A stretch of 41,413 bases of DNA from positions 1 through 41,413 of the forward strand of contig QBLU01000031.1 of the NCBI GenBank assembly GCA_003241875.1, given 5' to 3'. How positions within the stretch are numbered: position 1 is the first letter of the stretch; each line of letters begins with the position of its first letter. The DNA is from Alphaproteobacteria bacterium (GTDB lineage: Bacteria; Pseudomonadota; Alphaproteobacteria; Sphingomonadales; Sphingomonadaceae). Shown here one piece after another: positions 39,439 to 41,413 of the stretch. A program made the position numbers and the translations under genes. The notes below the pieces were generated by a model that saw only the letters and a program-made list of their open reading frames with translations, did no database searches and had not been told where the DNA came from.

Positions 39439-40211
39439 GCCCCGAACACCGGCTTGCGCTTTTCGAGGAACGCCGTGACGCCTTCGTGGAAATCGGCGCC
39501 GGTAAAGGCCGCGTCGAAACCCGCGGCGGAGGTGGCGTCGTCATCATGGGCGCCTTCCGCGATGCGCTGGATGATGGCCTTGCTGGCGCGCTGGCTGGCC
39601 GGCGACACGGCGATGATGCTGTCGGCAAAGGCCGTGACAGCCGCCTCCACATCATCGGCCACCTGCTGCACCAGTCCGATGCGCAGTGCCTCGGCCGCGT
39701 CGATCAGCATCGCCGAAAACAGCAGCCGCTTGGCCTGCGCCGGGCCGACGAGATCGACGAGCAACCGCGTGTCGTGGAGCGGATAGACGAGGCCGAGCTT
39801 GGCCGGCGTGATGCCCAAGCGGGCCCGCGGCGAGGCGATGCGGATGTCGCAGGCCAGCGCGATGCCGCAGCCACCGCCCACGGCGTCGCCATCGATCATC
39901 GCCACGGTCGGCTTTGGCGCCCGCGCCAGCGTCACCTGGGTGGCACGGATGGCAGCCTGGTTGCGGGTCCGCCAAACCGGATCGGCCGAGGATGTCGCGA
40001 ATTCGCCGATGTCGGCGCCGGCGCAGAACGGGCCGGGATGCGCCGAGGCAACGACCAGCACCCGCACCGCCGGATCGGCCATTGCCGCTTCGACAAGCGT
40101 CGGAAAGGCCTCCCACATCGCCTGGTCCATGGCGTTGCGGCGCGCCGGCCGGTCGATCAGCAGGCGGGCGACACCGGCGTTGCAGTCGAGGTGGAGGTGG
40201 GGATTGGGCAT
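39435..40211 (-). CDS. Enoyl-CoA hydratase/isomerase-family protein
   Basis: The product is 258 aa, a normal crotonase-fold length. FCAGADIGEFA and the oxyanion-hole strand IDGDAVGGGCGIALACDIRI are present, followed by RLGITPAKLGLVYP. Where classical hydratases have two catalytic Glu residues, the sequence reads GVTPA/LGLVYP-type text, and one Glu position appears changed, so hydration of enoyl-CoA is not assured. The ATG at 40211 begins MPNPHLHLDCNAG; an ATG eight codons earlier is less likely. Confidence 0.85.
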   Translation of the reverse strand: MPNPHLHLDCNAGVARLLIDRPARRNAMDQAMWEAFPTLVEAAMADPAVRVLVVASAHPGPFCAGADIGEFATSSADPVWRTRNQAAIRATQVTLARAPKPTVAMIDGDAVGGGCGIALACDIRIASPRARLGITPAKLGLVYPLHDTRLLVDLVGPAQAKRLLFSAMLIDAAEALRIGLVQQVADDVEAAVTAFADSIIAVSPASQRASKAIIQRIAEGAHDDDATSAAGFDAAFTGADFHEGVTAFLEKRKPVFGA

Positions 40212-40241
40212 CGCCAATCCATAGGCGGGCACGCGCCCGAG

Positions 40242-40272
40242 AAAAAGGGGCCGGCGGGGGATCGCCGGCCCC
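40242..40272 (-). terminator. Intrinsic terminator of the small secreted protein gene
   Basis: A perfect 10-bp stem GGGGCCGGCG/CGCCGGCCCC (40247-40256 with 40263-40272) has a 6-nt loop. On the minus strand it is followed by TTTTT (40246-40242). It insulates the gene from the hydratase gene behind it. Confidence 0.88.
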
Positions 40273-40322
40273 TAAGGTATCCTGGGGTCAGGATATCGAA
40301 GGAAAATCGAAGAAACGCAGCC

Positions 40323-40625
40323 TTACTGGGCAGCGGTCGTCGTGGTCGTTAGCGCGGCCATGTCGGTGCCGAGCGCCTTGGCGGCGGCAGCAAACTTCTT
40401 GCTGGCTTCGCCACGGCCACCGGCTTCGCACAGCTTCTCGCCGGTCTGGACGAGGCTGAGCGCCTTGCGGGCCTGGTCGGGCTGCGCAGTCGCGGCGATG
40501 GTGCGGATCTGCGCCGGCGCGGTGTTGCAGGCGTTTTCAGCGGCCATGGCGGGCGAGGCAGCGGCACCGAGGAACACGGCGCTGAGAGCGAAAGCCACGG
40601 GAACGAGGAAGAAACGGTCGGTCAT
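40323..40625 (-). CDS. Small secreted protein of unknown function
   Basis: The product is 100 aa. The signal peptide MTDRFFLVPVAFALSAVFLG runs to a cleavage site after AMA (28/29), leaving a mature protein of about 72 aa, alanine-rich, mostly helical, with two cysteines (33 and 66) that may form a disulfide. The tail is a run of Thr (LTTTTTAAQ). No family is recognised. It is a stand-alone gene with its own promoter, an AGGAG ribosome site eight bases before ATG 40625 and its own terminator, a pattern typical of a highly expressed periplasmic protein. Confidence 0.8.
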   Translation of the reverse strand: MTDRFFLVPVAFALSAVFLGAAASPAMAAENACNTAPAQIRTIAATAQPDQARKALSLVQTGEKLCEAGGRGEASKKFAAAAKALGTDMAALTTTTTAAQ

Positions 40626-40709
40626 GGTACTTACTCCTGCTGGCGTGCTGGGCGGGGCTGCCCGGGTAATCTCGTCTGGTTGAGCGTTGCTCAAATCAAC
40701 TGAGTGAAG

Positions 40710-40738
40710 CTTTAAGTGGCACTCAGAACCGGGTCAAG
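40710..40738 (-). promoter_or_regulatory. Predicted promoter of the small secreted protein gene
   Basis: On the minus strand CTTGAC (40738-40733) is a perfect -35 match, 17 bp from TTAAAG (40715-40710). CACTCAG (40720-40726) and CTGAGTG (40700-40706) form an inverted repeat across the -10, and TGAGTG occurs again at 40746-40751. A TTGAGC/GCTCAA repeat lies just downstream (40679-40693). These look like operator sites. Confidence 0.65.
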
Positions 40739-40853
40739 CGGAATTTGAGTGACGATCAGCATATTTTTCGTTTTTGCAGCGCAACACGTCATTTCTGCGG
40801 CAGAATCAACCATTGGTCAACCCATTTTGCTGCAGCGCACAATCCGACAGTCG

Positions 40854-40910
40854 GCCCTCGGCGCCGGCCAAGCCGCCCGAGGGCGCCGCAAAACCGAGTC
40901 CGACTCGGTT
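40854..40910 (-). terminator. Double hairpin at the end of ispE
   Basis: The stem AACCGAGT/ACTCGGTT (40892-40899 with 40903-40910), 3-nt loop, overlaps the ispE stop codon and is followed by TT on the minus strand. A second stem GCCCTCGG/CCGAGGGC (40854-40861 with 40877-40884) lies behind. Together they probably end transcription. Confidence 0.5.
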
Positions 40911-41413
40911 AGATCAGGTGAGTCGCGATCATCCACCAGCCACGCGGCGCCAGTGCGCTCTCGGCGGCGCGACAGGCCGCCGGCGAATCATAGAGCGCGA
41001 GGCAGGTCGCCCCCGACCCGCTCATCCGCACCAGCGTCGCCCCGGCCGTCGCCGCGAGCGCCGCCAGCACGTCCGCGATCACCGGCGCAATCGCGACCGC
41101 CGCCGCGGTCATGTCGTTGCGCAGGGTCGTCAATGCCGCGCCGGGCACGATGCCGCCCTGGTCCTGCCCGTCCCAGCCGGCGAACACCGGCCCGGTCGGC
41201 ACCGCCACCCGCGGGTTGACCAGCAGCACCGATGTTCCCGAAACCGTGTCGGGCCAGGGCGCCAGCTGCTCGCCGCGCCCCGATCCGAGGCTGGTCACCG
41301 GCACGACACACGCCGGCACGTCCGACCCCAGCGGGTCGGCGATCGCACGCAGCCGCTCGGCCGGCCAGTCGAGTCCCCATAGCCGGTTGAGCAGGCGCAA
41401 CGCCGCCGCGGCG
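40909..41413 (-). CDS. ispE: 4-diphosphocytidyl-2-C-methyl-D-erythritol kinase, 5' part outside window
   Basis: The C-terminal 167 codons or so are present and the frame runs off the right edge. LGSDVPACV is the GHMP-kinase block, and RMSGSGATCLALYDS is the third glycine-rich motif of the family. The enzyme phosphorylates CDP-ME in the MEP route to isoprenoids. The frame is open to the last base (LRLLNRLWGL at the edge), so the start lies beyond 41413. The TAA stop lies within a hairpin. The apparent TTG start at 41400 is an internal Leu. Confidence 0.9.
   Translation of the reverse strand, partial: AAAALRLLNRLWGLDWPAERLRAIADPLGSDVPACVVPVTSLGSGRGEQLAPWPDTVSGTSVLLVNPRVAVPTGPVFAGWDGQDQGGIVPGAALTTLRNDMTAAAVAIAPVIADVLAALAATAGATLVRMSGSGATCLALYDSPAACRAAESALAPRGWWMIATHLI

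Overview
The window is GC-rich chromosomal DNA read as coming from an alphaproteobacterium, most likely a sphingomonad (Sphingomonadales). The reasons are the high-GC third codon positions throughout, promoters of the CTTGAC-N17-CTATAT type, a yqeY-dnaG-rpoD cluster without rpsU, an ornithine decarboxylase with a structured leader like the alphaproteobacterial speF motif, and a deoxyhypusine-synthase-like gene. The species call is inference. There is no rRNA, CRISPR array, integrase or transposase. One tRNA gene is present.

Left part (1-16.5 kb), mostly housekeeping. Two cell-wall genes on the minus strand (lytic transglycosylase, then an RlpA-type lipoprotein cut by the window edge) are followed by tRNA-Ser(UGA). 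Next come two decayed gene remnants lying head to head (1633-2493), a quinone-reductase-like dehydrogenase, a rhomboid protease and greA. The carA - rraB-like - carB operon follows on the minus strand. Divergent from it is yqeY-dnaG-rpoD on the plus strand. Behind rpoD lie two tandem paralogous secreted proteins of unknown function and a MoxR-type AAA ATPase.

Middle part (16.5-29.8 kb), accessory metabolism. Five genes (OpgC-like membrane protein, three short-chain dehydrogenases, DUF817 membrane protein) separate the MoxR ATPase from the VWA protein that is normally its partner. A palindromic 158-bp element then adjoins a 29-codon remnant that looks like the tail of a sulfotransferase. Beyond it are a PQQ quinohemoprotein alcohol dehydrogenase, a PEP-mutase/isocitrate-lyase-family enzyme, glpK with a tiny membrane protein behind it, a divergent glpD, and a threonine/serine dehydratase.

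Polyamine locus (29.9-32.5 kb), the most interesting part. A good promoter, a structured leader and a TTG-started ornithine/lysine decarboxylase are followed by a deoxyhypusine-synthase-like protein that keeps the catalytic lysine. Bacteria lack eIF5A, so the second enzyme probably makes a free polyamine; sym-homospermidine, typical of many sphingomonads, is the leading guess. The DHS-like gene has a hairpin over its Shine-Dalgarno sequence, a tandem-duplicated 3' end, and a terminator whose 3' arm doubles as the ribosome site of the next gene.

Right part (32.5-41.4 kb). MAPEG membrane protein, YdeI-like protein, TrmA/RlmD-type RNA methyltransferase with bifunctional NAD(P)HX repair enzyme, a small lipoprotein, ilvD behind a 16-bp palindrome, a VOC protein, N-formylglutamate amidohydrolase, enoyl-CoA hydratase, a small secreted protein under a well-formed promoter with flanking inverted repeats, and the 3' part of ispE running off the edge.
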